DNA of 64,000 nucleotides from contig NZ_JHXX01000010.1 of the NCBI RefSeq assembly GCF_000621605.1, forward strand, positions 1-64,000. The letters run 5' to 3'. The stretch comes from Butyrivibrio sp. MC2021 (GTDB taxonomy: Bacteria > Bacillota > Clostridia > Lachnospirales > Lachnospiraceae). Positions 25,716 to 33,632 of this stretch are shown here, piece after piece (positions within the stretch are counted from its first letter, which is position 1; each line of letters begins with the position of its first letter). The translations under genes and the position numbers were made by a program. Under the pieces are notes generated by a model. That model worked only from the letters and a program-made list of their open reading frames with translations. It ran no database searches and was not told the DNA's origin.

Positions 25716-27403
25716 AAGCATACCGATTCCTTCGAGTAGCATCAGTAATACTTCTTTCCATTATTGCTGTTTATATCTGCAGATACACTTTTTCCTTTAA
25801 AGCAGAGTACCCCATAATGGATCTGGATAAGGGCTGGACCGTGACCATCAATAGCAAGACCTATGAAGATGTGGATATCACGCGGCTCTATGAGGTCCTT
25901 GACAGCAAACTGGCCAGAGACGACCGGGTATCCATGTGGACCACCCTGCCGGATGACGGTGATATACCTTTCCCGGTGATCCAGATCAAGACCCGCTACT
26001 CCACCCTCAGCTGCTATCTGGATGACATACTGATCTATGAAAACGGCCTTATGGCCTATGCCAATGATGAGTTTCTGGGTAAGCGTTATCATTTCATATC
26101 CCTTCCCAGCGACTATGCAGGAAAGACCGTCAGGTTCGACATGTACGTGTCTGAAAAAAATGCCTTCAACAGCTTTGAAAGTATAAAGGTGGGCTCCCAG
26201 CCGGATGTGGAGGGACAGCTCACCCACTCAAATATCCAGATCATCATAACCGGATTTTTCATGCTGGCCTTCGGCCTTGCCTTCCTGTGCATCACCTTGT
26301 TCTTTATCACCGCGGTACATGAAGTGGTAACCCTTCTTATCGGCTCCCTTTTCTGTATTTTCATGGGAACCTATATCCTGTGCTACTACAATGTGCTGTC
26401 GATGTTTATGGATGCGCCCCATGAAACCCTTATCGAATATATGACCCTGTATACCATGGTGCCCTTCTGCTATATCATGCTCTACCTGATGCAGCACGTT
26501 GAGAACAAAAAGCTGTATCTGATAGTGGCCTCCATAGGATGCCTCATTCCTGTTATGCAGTATATTCTGCATTTTGCCTTTGGTATCCACCTTAAAGTCA
26601 CCCTTCCGGTGTATCATGTGGATGGCCTTGTGGGCTTTGGACTGGTGCTGTATTATGCCCAGAAGAATTTCAGGAAAAGAGATATTCCCAACGGGGATAT
26701 GATCCAGATGGCGGGACTTCTGGCCTTTACCGCCTGCGCGACCATACACCTTGGAATCTACGTGCTTGGCAGCATGCATATACAGATCTATCTGCCTCTG
26801 GCAAAGGGTATAATTTCCCTGGGATGTCTGTATTTTGCCACATGCCAGCTTGCCAACTACCTGGTGAATATCACGGAGGCCTATGCCACCAAGAAGGAAA
26901 ATATGTCCCTGACCCACCTGGCCTATGCGGACGGCCTTACCAATCTGGCCAACAGAGCCAAGTCCGACAGTTTCCTTGAATCTCTCAATGATTCGGAGGA
27001 TGATTACTGCATTATCTCCATCGATTTGAACGGATTAAAAGCAGTCAACGATAAATTCGGACACATTGCCGGGGACAGGTATATAACTGATTTTGCTAAA
27101 GTTCTGGGAAATACTTTCGGAGATGATACCTTTAAAGCCAGAATCGGCGGTGATGAATTCCTGGTTATAATCAGGGATTCTTCAGTGGTTGATGTCAGCG
27201 CCCTTATAGAGCGAATGAATTCAGCCCTGAACGTAATGAACGCCCTGTACCCGGACTATCACAGAAGCGTAGCCACAGGCTATGCCTACCGCCATGAATG
27301 TGAGGGCAAGGGCTCCCATGAGGTCTACCTGCTGGCAGACCAGAGAATGTATGAACTAAAGAGAAAGATGCATGAGGATCTTGGGATACATACGAGGCTG
27401 TGA
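25712..27403 (+). CDS. Membrane diguanylate cyclase, paralogue of the preceding protein
   Basis: 563 residues. The layout is the same as its neighbour: one N-terminal helix, an extracytoplasmic sensor domain (about 35-165), seven or so helices (about 172-385) and a GGDEF domain with intact GGDEF at 479-483 (RIGGDEFLVII). Its ATG overlaps the upstream stop (ATGA), so the two are translationally coupled. Their similarity and coupling suggest a local duplication, and the proteins may form a heterodimer. It ends 42 bp before a convergent gene with no clear terminator hairpin between them. Confidence 0.9.
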   Translation: MKAYRFLRVASVILLSIIAVYICRYTFSFKAEYPIMDLDKGWTVTINSKTYEDVDITRLYEVLDSKLARDDRVSMWTTLPDDGDIPFPVIQIKTRYSTLSCYLDDILIYENGLMAYANDEFLGKRYHFISLPSDYAGKTVRFDMYVSEKNAFNSFESIKVGSQPDVEGQLTHSNIQIIITGFFMLAFGLAFLCITLFFITAVHEVVTLLIGSLFCIFMGTYILCYYNVLSMFMDAPHETLIEYMTLYTMVPFCYIMLYLMQHVENKKLYLIVASIGCLIPVMQYILHFAFGIHLKVTLPVYHVDGLVGFGLVLYYAQKNFRKRDIPNGDMIQMAGLLAFTACATIHLGIYVLGSMHIQIYLPLAKGIISLGCLYFATCQLANYLVNITEAYATKKENMSLTHLAYADGLTNLANRAKSDSFLESLNDSEDDYCIISIDLNGLKAVNDKFGHIAGDRYITDFAKVLGNTFGDDTFKARIGGDEFLVIIRDSSVVDVSALIERMNSALNVMNALYPDYHRSVATGYAYRHECEGKGSHEVYLLADQRMYELKRKMHEDLGIHTRL

Positions 27404-27445
27404 TTATAAATATGGCCCTTCAAGAACCATCCGCTCAGCCAACCC

Positions 27446-28576
27446 TCAATTTAACACCATATACAGCGCTACCAGCACCGCAAGAAATGCCACATTCATC
27501 AGGGTGAATACCGCCAGGTATTTGCCCTGATTTTCTTTATATTCAAGAGTATAAGCCTTGTAGGAAATAAGGCTGGCCATGGAAGCGATCAGTGTTCCCA
27601 GGCCTCCCACATTAACACCAGTAAGAAGGGCTGTGTAATTGGATGTAAATCCTGACAGCATCAATGTTGCGGGCACGTTACTGATGAACTGGCTGGCAAT
27701 AACTGAAACCGCGAACTCATGTCCCTCCACCACAGATTTCAGGAACTCACTGACAGCATCAATCCTTGCCATATTTCCTGTAAAGATAAAGAATCCGATG
27801 AAGGTCAGAAGCAGGATATAATCTGCCCTTCCGATTATCTTCTGATCCATGATCAGAACCACAGCCAGAATGATAAGTGCTGTCACAAACCATGGTATCA
27901 GACGAAGCACTGTAAGAAGCGCTATCACAAACAACACGCAGTAAATAACGATCTGCTTTGTGCTTCCTGCTTTTTCTGTGGAAAGCACGTCCTTGTTGGT
28001 TGAAAGAACACCTTTTTTCTCAGGTAAAAAGAATGTTGCGGCTCCAAGAAGCACCGCTGCTGCAAGGGTGTAAGGGAGCATTGTCATAAGGAATGTTGTT
28101 ATGGGCATGCCTGTCAGGCCGAAAAGATACAGGTTTTGAGGATTTCCGATGGGAGTCAGCATGCTTCCAAGATTGGCAGCGATGGTCTGAAGCACGATCA
28201 CGGGAATCATGAGCTTCTCCTTTTTGCAGCCCTTCAGGATCATAATTGCAAAGGGCACAAAGGTTATAAGAGCCACGTCATTGGTTATGAACATGCTGCT
28301 GATAAAGCAAAGGAAGATCAGCACCAGAGACAGCTGCCAGGGACTTTTTACCCTCTTTAACAGGCCTGCTGCCACCTGCTCAAACACTGAGTTCTCCTTA
28401 AGGCCCTGGACTATCACCATAAGTCCCCAGAGGATTCCCAGGGATCTGAAGTCTATATATCCGATGTAGTTCTTATCCGGATGCACAAAAAAAGCTGATA
28501 TGACAGCCAGTATCCAGGCTGCAATCAGCACAGGGTCAGATTTCATTTTCTTTAAAAATGTCACAATGGAGTTCAT
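27446..28576 (-). CDS. SLC13/ArsB-like ion transporter
   Basis: 376 residues, almost all hydrophobic, about ten helices. Signature loops of the ion-transporter superfamily are visible: TNDVALITFVPFA, LGSMLTPIGNPQNLYLF and, in the second half, SNVPATLMLSGFT. These are the two hairpin regions that bind the substrate and ions. Members move anions such as arsenite, citrate, sulfate or dicarboxylates; the substrate cannot be assigned here. It is the last gene of a closely packed minus-strand run from 32701. Confidence 0.85.
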   Translation of the reverse strand: MNSIVTFLKKMKSDPVLIAAWILAVISAFFVHPDKNYIGYIDFRSLGILWGLMVIVQGLKENSVFEQVAAGLLKRVKSPWQLSLVLIFLCFISSMFITNDVALITFVPFAIMILKGCKKEKLMIPVIVLQTIAANLGSMLTPIGNPQNLYLFGLTGMPITTFLMTMLPYTLAAAVLLGAATFFLPEKKGVLSTNKDVLSTEKAGSTKQIVIYCVLFVIALLTVLRLIPWFVTALIILAVVLIMDQKIIGRADYILLLTFIGFFIFTGNMARIDAVSEFLKSVVEGHEFAVSVIASQFISNVPATLMLSGFTSNYTALLTGVNVGGLGTLIASMASLISYKAYTLEYKENQGKYLAVFTLMNVAFLAVLVALYMVLN

Positions 28577-28628
28577 TTTTTATCTCGATTCTCGTTAGAT
28601 TTTATTCTGTAAAAAGTCACGAACTCAA

Positions 28629-28997
28629 TCATAATTCCATTGAATATAATCTGTCAATGATTCTTTCAAGGACCTCGGGAGTCACATCCTCGGAGAGGCC
28701 GAATCTGTCCTCATCAATGGGAAGCATGATTCCTCTCTGGTAGACCTGGGCGATGGCATTGGCGCAGGATCTGCACTCGTAGATGTCTCTCAGGGTCAGG
28801 GCCTTGTCCCAGTCGATATCCGGGATATTCAGGATCCTTGTCATAAAAAGGTGTACTACTCTGGCGGCAAGTCTCCTGGGGATGACGCCGTCGTGAAGAT
28901 AATACTCAAAAAGGGAAACGTCCTCATCCGTGAGGTCGTTTCCTGTCTTTTCGAAGTATGCGTTTATAAGTGCTTCAACAAATTCTTTTGATTTCAT
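28629..28997 (-). CDS. Uncharacterised small protein with a CxxC motif
   Basis: 122 residues, mostly helical and acidic, with no signal peptide. CRSC near residue 75 (YECRSCANAIAQVYQRGIM) is the only motif. I do not recognise the family. It sits 18 bp after the GH27 gene and 52 bp before the transporter gene, so it is probably co-transcribed with both. The start has GTAGG upstream. Confidence 0.65.
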   Translation of the reverse strand: MKSKEFVEALINAYFEKTGNDLTDEDVSLFEYYLHDGVIPRRLAARVVHLFMTRILNIPDIDWDKALTLRDIYECRSCANAIAQVYQRGIMLPIDEDRFGLSEDVTPEVLERIIDRLYSMEL

Positions 28998-29015
28998 ATA
29001 TAGCCTACAATTGTC

Positions 29016-30839
29016 TTAGCAGGGAGTTACCACAAGGGTTACGTTGTCGCAGGCCTTCAGACCTTTTACGCTGAAGATTCCTGTGGTGTTTGTGGTTTCT
29101 TCCTTTGTCCAGACGTCTTTTACTTTATATTCTGAGGACTCTTTTACCTTGTCCCCAAGGAACTTTTTGATAAGAGCCATGTCTACTGAGTACTCTTCGT
29201 TCTTGTCGGTCTCAGCTACGTTGATAAAGCTGATGGCAGAGCGGTTCTCGGAAAGAGGCTTCACCAGAATGTCCACTCTGTCTATGTCTCTGATGTATTC
29301 CTTGGAAGGGTCCTCCTTGGCAAGGCTTGAGAATACTCTCTTTGCCTGGATTCCAAGGCTGTCCTGGTTAAGGGCAATTACGTCTTTGTTGGCGATTATG
29401 TTGTAGAGCTCATCGCCCTTTTCCACTCTTCTAAGGTCCAGGCCCAGCATAAGAGGTGAATTCATCATGGCCCACATGGTCATATGGGTCTTATTCTGGG
29501 TCCCGTTAAGGCCGTTCATGCCGATCATCAGCATATCCGGGTCGTTCCAGCCCTTATCAAGGCCGGCGAATTCGTCCATGATAACAGCCTTGCTATACTG
29601 GGTTGCCACGCTGGTGGTGTAATCCCCTGTCCAGGTGCCTACACCGGGATCTCCGTCGCTGCCCACTCTGAAGGTGATGTCGTTGAGGATTCTCCAGGAA
29701 TCACATACCTTGTAGCCCCAGTTCTGCGGCTGGGTCTTGCCCCACTCGCAGGCGGAGTAGATGATATCGTGGTCCGGAGCCGCCTCGTTAAGGCCCTCTA
29801 AGAGTCTTGCGTAGGAATTAAGGGTGTTCTCCTGACGTCTGTGGTTCATAAGACGGATTCTGCACTTGCCCTTTTTAAGCTGAGCTTCTATGCCGGTGGT
29901 GAGAATCTCTGTGTGGGCCGGCGGGTTCTTGGGATCCTTGTTCTCCTCGGTGATCACGGGCTGTTTTCCAAAGAAATCATCATAGAGGTACAGGGTCTCG
30001 TCCTGATACTGGGCTGCCACCTGAAGCCAGCTGCCCATGCCGGACTGAGCGCCGTTTATGTGCTCAACAGAAATTGTATAAGTTCCATCCTCAGGAATCT
30101 CAACGTCGAAGTAAATCTCGCCGCTCTCTGCTCCCACGGGGGTCTGCTCAGGGCCGGTGCCGTCGAAGGTTCCTATATTGGAAAAGAAGTTCTTTCCCTC
30201 CAGAAGTTCTGTCTTTACGCCGTTTCCGCTGACCTGAAGGTTAGTTCCGCAGGTGAAGGACTCCTCTTTTGCTGCTGACTTAAGAGTGACACCGGAGATG
30301 GCGGGAGCGAAAGTGAAGCGGGCATTGGTGGGATTTGAAAAGGTTGCGTTGTCAAAAAGATAATAGCAGTTGTCCACCTTGAGGAAATCAACGCCCCAGG
30401 ATACATAGCTCTTGGCGTCTTCCTTTTCATGGCCGCAGGTGCCCACAGCGGCGCCGGCGCAGAGATTGCTGCCGATGTCGTTGTACATGCCGAATTTAAG
30501 GCCTTTTTCATGGATGTAGTCGGAAAGAGCCTTGAAGCCGCCGGGGAACTTCACTTCCTCGTTGGAAAGAAGGCCGTCTACTCTCTGGTTCTTGTAGCAG
30601 CCATCGTCTAGAATGATGAATTCATAGCCCAGGTCCTTAAGGCCCAGCTCTATGAATTTATCTGCCATGGCCTTGGTGAGAGCCTCTGTATTGCCGCTTC
30701 CGAAGGCATTCCAGGAGTTCCAGCCCATGGCAGGAAGATGGTGCTTCTTTTTCCCAAGAAGCACCTTGCCGTTTGTAAAGGAGTCATATCTCCGGTCGTC
30801 GCTGAGCCTGTCCGGAGTTAAATTCTCGTATCCTTCCAT
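29016..30839 (-). CDS. GH27 alpha-galactosidase-like enzyme with an inserted beta-sandwich domain
   Basis: 607 residues. GH27 landmarks are GWNSWNAFGSGN, FIILDDGCY, the nucleophile Asp156 in FLKVDNCYY and the acid/base Asp433 in GWNDPDMLMIG. Between them, residues about 165-345 form a beta-rich insert (YTISVEHINGAQSGMGS, GKCRIRLMNHRRQ) resembling a family 6/35 carbohydrate-binding module. This makes the enzyme longer than the usual 400-450 residues. A C-terminal beta-sandwich ends the protein. There is no signal peptide, so it is cytoplasmic. Likely substrates are galactosides of plant galactomannan or raffinose type; related GH27 specificities cannot be excluded. Confidence 0.87.
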   Translation of the reverse strand: MEGYENLTPDRLSDDRRYDSFTNGKVLLGKKKHHLPAMGWNSWNAFGSGNTEALTKAMADKFIELGLKDLGYEFIILDDGCYKNQRVDGLLSNEEVKFPGGFKALSDYIHEKGLKFGMYNDIGSNLCAGAAVGTCGHEKEDAKSYVSWGVDFLKVDNCYYLFDNATFSNPTNARFTFAPAISGVTLKSAAKEESFTCGTNLQVSGNGVKTELLEGKNFFSNIGTFDGTGPEQTPVGAESGEIYFDVEIPEDGTYTISVEHINGAQSGMGSWLQVAAQYQDETLYLYDDFFGKQPVITEENKDPKNPPAHTEILTTGIEAQLKKGKCRIRLMNHRRQENTLNSYARLLEGLNEAAPDHDIIYSACEWGKTQPQNWGYKVCDSWRILNDITFRVGSDGDPGVGTWTGDYTTSVATQYSKAVIMDEFAGLDKGWNDPDMLMIGMNGLNGTQNKTHMTMWAMMNSPLMLGLDLRRVEKGDELYNIIANKDVIALNQDSLGIQAKRVFSSLAKEDPSKEYIRDIDRVDILVKPLSENRSAISFINVAETDKNEEYSVDMALIKKFLGDKVKESSEYKVKDVWTKEETTNTTGIFSVKGLKACDNVTLVVTPC

Positions 30840-30867
30840 TTTTTCATACCCCTCATATTATGTCTTA

Positions 30868-32364
30868 TCAAAGATTGTAGATTTTTGTGTATTTGTCAGT
30901 GAAATACTTGATAAGAGGCTTTGCTGAAAGCTCCTGTCCGCATACCTTATCAAGAACCTCTGAAGAAATTCTTGTGGCGCCGTACTGGTGGATGTGCTCC
31001 TTGAGCCATGCGGTGATCTTCTTGATATCGCCGGCAGCAAGGATGTCATCGATGCTTCCAAGGTCCTTCTCTACTGCCTCAAGGAACATGCCGTCGTAGA
31101 TGCTTCCAAGAAGGTATGAAGGGAAGTAGCCGAAGCTTCCGTCGGACCAGTGCATATCCTGAAGAACGCCCTCTGCATCGTTCCTGGGTGTGATGTGAAG
31201 AAGCTCCTCCATCTTCTGGTTCCAAACCTTTGGAAGGTCCTCAACAGTTACATTGCCCTTGAAGATCTCTCTTTCGATCTCGTAGCGAAGGATTACGTGG
31301 AGGCAGTAGGTAAGCTCGTCTGCCTCGGTACGGATGAAGCTGTTCTGAACGTGGTTGATCTCTTTGTAGAACTCCTCGATGCCGATCTCCTTAAGCTCAG
31401 GGATCATCTCGCACATCTTGGGCCAGATGGGCTTCCAGAAATTGATGTTTCTTCCGAGAATGTTCTCGTAGAATCTGGACTGGCTCTCGTGAAGTCCCAT
31501 GTAGCTTATGCTGGCGCCTGCTGTTCCCTCGTATTTGTGATCAACGTTCTGCTCAAAAAGAGCGTGGCCGCCTTCGTGAATAGCGCTGAAAAGAGGCTCG
31601 ATGAAGGCGTGCTCCTTGTAATGGTTGGTAATTCTCACATCGTCGATGTTCATGTTGGTGGTGAAGGGATGCTCTGTCTCGCTCTGGGCGAATCTGTTCA
31701 TATCCATTCCCATGTACTCAACGATGTACTTGCAAAGCTCTGCCTGAACGTGGGCGGGAACCTTGAAGGTGAACTTGGATGAGTCGGGCTGAGGTGCGGC
31801 CACAACCTTATTTACCAGGGGAACAAGCTCCTGTCTGAGGTCGCCGAATACCTTGTCGATGGTGTCCTGGGTCATGCCCTCCTCGTAGTCGTCGATAAGA
31901 GCATCATAAACATCCTTACCGGGATCTGTGTAACTCTTAACCTTTTTTGTCATCTCGATGGTTGCTGCCAGGGGCTCCTTGTAGATGCTCCAGTCGTTGG
32001 TCTGCTTAGCCTTGGGCCAGATGATGGCGGACTTGTTGGTCACCTTAACGGACTCCTCGTAAACCTCAGCGGGAAGGCGTCTCATTTTATCAAGATCCCT
32101 CTTATTTCTCATGATGTCGAACTTCATAACATCGTCAAGCTTCTCGAACTCTTCGGGCTCAGCCAGCTTGGTAACCAGGTTGTAATACTCGTCACTGGTG
32201 GATTTCTTGAAGCTTTCTGTGGAAAAATATGTAAGGGCGTCGGAGAGCTTCTCCTTTGCTCCGTCGGGAGCTGTGGTCTCCAGATCCCAGTACATAAGGC
32301 CTGTGGCGTGGCCGAAATAGTTAAGTTCTTTCTTTTTCTCTAAATACTGTTCAAGTAATGTCAT
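30868..32364 (-). CDS. M32-family metallocarboxypeptidase (Taq type)
   Basis: 498 residues, the normal length for the family. The zinc motif HEGGH is at 263-267, with the third ligand Glu293 in GLHESQSRFYEN. Other family blocks are MYWDLETTAPDGA, TTNMNIDDVRIT, RTEADELTY and MHWSDGSFGYFPSYLLG. It removes C-terminal residues from peptides in the cytoplasm. AAGGAG precedes the ATG. It lies 43 bp after the small DAK/YloV-like gene and 28 bp before the GH27 gene. Confidence 0.95.
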   Translation of the reverse strand: MTLLEQYLEKKKELNYFGHATGLMYWDLETTAPDGAKEKLSDALTYFSTESFKKSTSDEYYNLVTKLAEPEEFEKLDDVMKFDIMRNKRDLDKMRRLPAEVYEESVKVTNKSAIIWPKAKQTNDWSIYKEPLAATIEMTKKVKSYTDPGKDVYDALIDDYEEGMTQDTIDKVFGDLRQELVPLVNKVVAAPQPDSSKFTFKVPAHVQAELCKYIVEYMGMDMNRFAQSETEHPFTTNMNIDDVRITNHYKEHAFIEPLFSAIHEGGHALFEQNVDHKYEGTAGASISYMGLHESQSRFYENILGRNINFWKPIWPKMCEMIPELKEIGIEEFYKEINHVQNSFIRTEADELTYCLHVILRYEIEREIFKGNVTVEDLPKVWNQKMEELLHITPRNDAEGVLQDMHWSDGSFGYFPSYLLGSIYDGMFLEAVEKDLGSIDDILAAGDIKKITAWLKEHIHQYGATRISSEVLDKVCGQELSAKPLIKYFTDKYTKIYNL

Positions 32365-32407
32365 TGTATGTACTCCTTGTTTTATGTTAACTGATAAAGT
32401 TTCTCAT

Positions 32408-32701
32408 TTATCCCTGAAGGCCGGCGGACTGTCTGATCATGTCCTCCACAACAATATCGTAGATCTCTCCTACGGTATTGCAGTATTCAAGCACCCTCCA
32501 GGGCTCATTGGTGTGAAAATGGATTTTGACAAGGTCCTCGTCGCCGGCGGCGATGAGGGAGTTGCCCTCGAAGTGGGTTGTTATGTAATCGGAGATCTCG
32601 TCCTCATCAAGGTCTTTATCTCTTCTGTCGATCAGAAGCTGGGTGTCATATCTGTAGGCGAACTGATCGTCTTCTGCATCTATACTCTTAATAGGTTCCA
32701 T
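32408..32701 (-). CDS. Small protein like the C-terminal domain of DAK/YloV-type kinases
   Basis: About 97 residues, starting at the ATG at 32699-32701 with AAAGGAG upstream. The core YRYDTQLLIDRR...GNSLIAAGDEDLVKIHFHTNEPWRVLEYC matches the C-terminal region of YloV/FakA-type DAK proteins (GDDDLVKVHVHT in typical members), but the kinase domain is missing. Stand-alone copies of this domain exist in Lachnospiraceae. A role with fatty-acid kinase or DegV proteins is conceivable, and a DegV-family protein occurs at 63093, but there is no direct link. It heads the minus-strand run down to 27446. Confidence 0.7.
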   Translation of the reverse strand: MEPIKSIDAEDDQFAYRYDTQLLIDRRDKDLDEDEISDYITTHFEGNSLIAAGDEDLVKIHFHTNEPWRVLEYCNTVGEIYDIVVEDMIRQSAGLQG

Positions 32702-32799
32702 AGTAATACTCCTTTCCGGGCACAATGCCGCATTACAGTGATTGTAACATGACGCAGTGGGAGATACAACTTAAGCCCCAATTTCATGTTCCATATCTC

Positions 32800-33045
32800 A
32801 GCCCGCTTGCTCTGTGGCAGCCGGAAGTCCCCCTGGGTGATCAAGGGATGACACTCGAGGTGCCATCCCGGGGGTTAAGGGTTGGTCGCTCCATTACGTC
32901 AAGGACTTTCGCGGCATAAATCCTCGCGCGGTGCAGTATATGGCGCCCCGCGCAGCTTTTGGCGCTGCGGTTTATTCCACGGTTCCTTGACTTCATTCCC
33001 GCTCAGGGAAGAATATGGCTGCTGAAGTAGCGTTGCCCCCTTATC
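32800..33045. ncRNA. GC-rich, strongly foldable non-coding domain (candidate structured RNA, part 1)
   Basis: No credible reading frame exists in 32702-33632. This part is much richer in GC than its surroundings and holds nested inverted repeats. GGGATG/CATCCC pairs inside CCCCC/GGGGG at about 32829-32875. GTCAAGGA (32898-32905) pairs with TCCTTGAC (32984-32991). Within that pair, ATAAA/TTTAT and GCGCGG/CCGCGC stems nest. CGCT/AGCG pairs near 33000-33032. A weak promoter-like pair (TTGTAA 32742, TACAAC 32765, 17-bp spacing) precedes it on the plus strand. The transcribed strand is not settled. It does not match any RNA class that I can name. Confidence 0.45.
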
Positions 33046-33055
33046 ACTAGCAAAA

Positions 33056-33524
33056 TAGGATAAGATACACGGGAATGGTCCATCTTATCCTATGTTTTAT
33101 CGATATTGCAGCATTAAAATATCGTGTGCTCGCATTTTTTCAAAAATTATAGGATAAGACTTTGAAAACTCATTGATCTTATCCTACTTTTTCAAGAATT
33201 TACTAGGATAAAATAGCTTGAAACCTGCAATCTTATCCTATTTCTCTCAGTTTTACAGCTCATAAACACGCAAAATTATAGGGATGACCATTTTGCGTGT
33301 ACCATTCAACACCAGAACCACACGTGTTTCGGAACAATTCTGTACTTTGCGTGTTAAAAGGTTGATTTTTGCCCCAAGGACTACACGTGCATAAGCAATC
33401 TTCGTATGATTGCGTGTTCAATAAACTAAACCGATACACGCATAGCATAATAAATGCTCTTTCTGCGTGTTGATTCCTGAAAAACACTACACGTAGGAAT
33501 TATGTTATGTGCTCTGTGCGTGTG
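33056..33524. repeat. Array of eight 35-nt inverted-repeat elements (7-21-7), two arm families
   Basis: Each element is a 7-nt arm, exactly 21 nt of unique sequence, and the inverted 7-nt arm. Three have AGGATAA/TTATCCT: 33057-33091, 33151-33185, 33205-33239. Five have ACACGYR/TGCGTGT: 33266-33300, 33320-33354, 33383-33417, 33436-33470, 33489-33523. Right arms are identical within a family, while left arms vary only by transitions (CA, TG, TA, TG, CA). Gaps between elements are 59, 19, 26, 19, 28, 18 and 18 nt; the 59-nt gap holds another 7-bp hairpin (CGATATT/AATATCG, 33101-33124). ACTAGCA (33046-33052) and TGCTAGT (33523-33529) could close the whole array. Function unknown. Confidence 0.9.
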
Positions 33525-33625
33525 CTAGTCACCTTCAGTTCCCCGTTATCGGCACGATGCTTCCCCGCAGGTGGGCAAGGATGTCAAGAGGCTTTCGCAG
33601 AACGAAACGTGGCCACCAATTTTTT
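33525..33625. ncRNA. GC-rich flank after the hairpin array (candidate structured RNA, part 2)
   Basis: Non-coding. It repeats a motif found on the other side of the array: GTCAAGAGGCTTTCGCAG (33583-33600) against GTCAAGGACTTTCGCGG (32898-32914). CTTCAG (33533-33538) could pair with CTGAAG near 33021-33028 across the array. A TTTCG/CGAAA hairpin near 33593-33608, the palindrome GTGGCCAC and six T at 33620 could form an end on the plus strand. It abuts the stop codon of the GH31 gene (minus strand). Confidence 0.4.
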
Positions 33626-33632
33626 AATGAAG

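Noticed and set aside
33260-33487. A 75-codon minus-strand frame inside the hairpin array
   Set aside because: It crosses four of the inverted-repeat elements, lacks a good ribosome binding site and has no protein-like pattern.
33056-33524. CRISPR array
   Set aside because: Repeats are 7-nt inverted arms, not 25-36 nt direct repeats. Two arm families occur, gaps vary from 18 to 59 nt, and no cas gene is present.
33056-33524. Integron cassette array (attC sites)
   Set aside because: The palindromes lack the RYYYAAC/GTTRRRY core sites and extrahelical bases, there are no cassette genes between them, and no integron integrase is seen.
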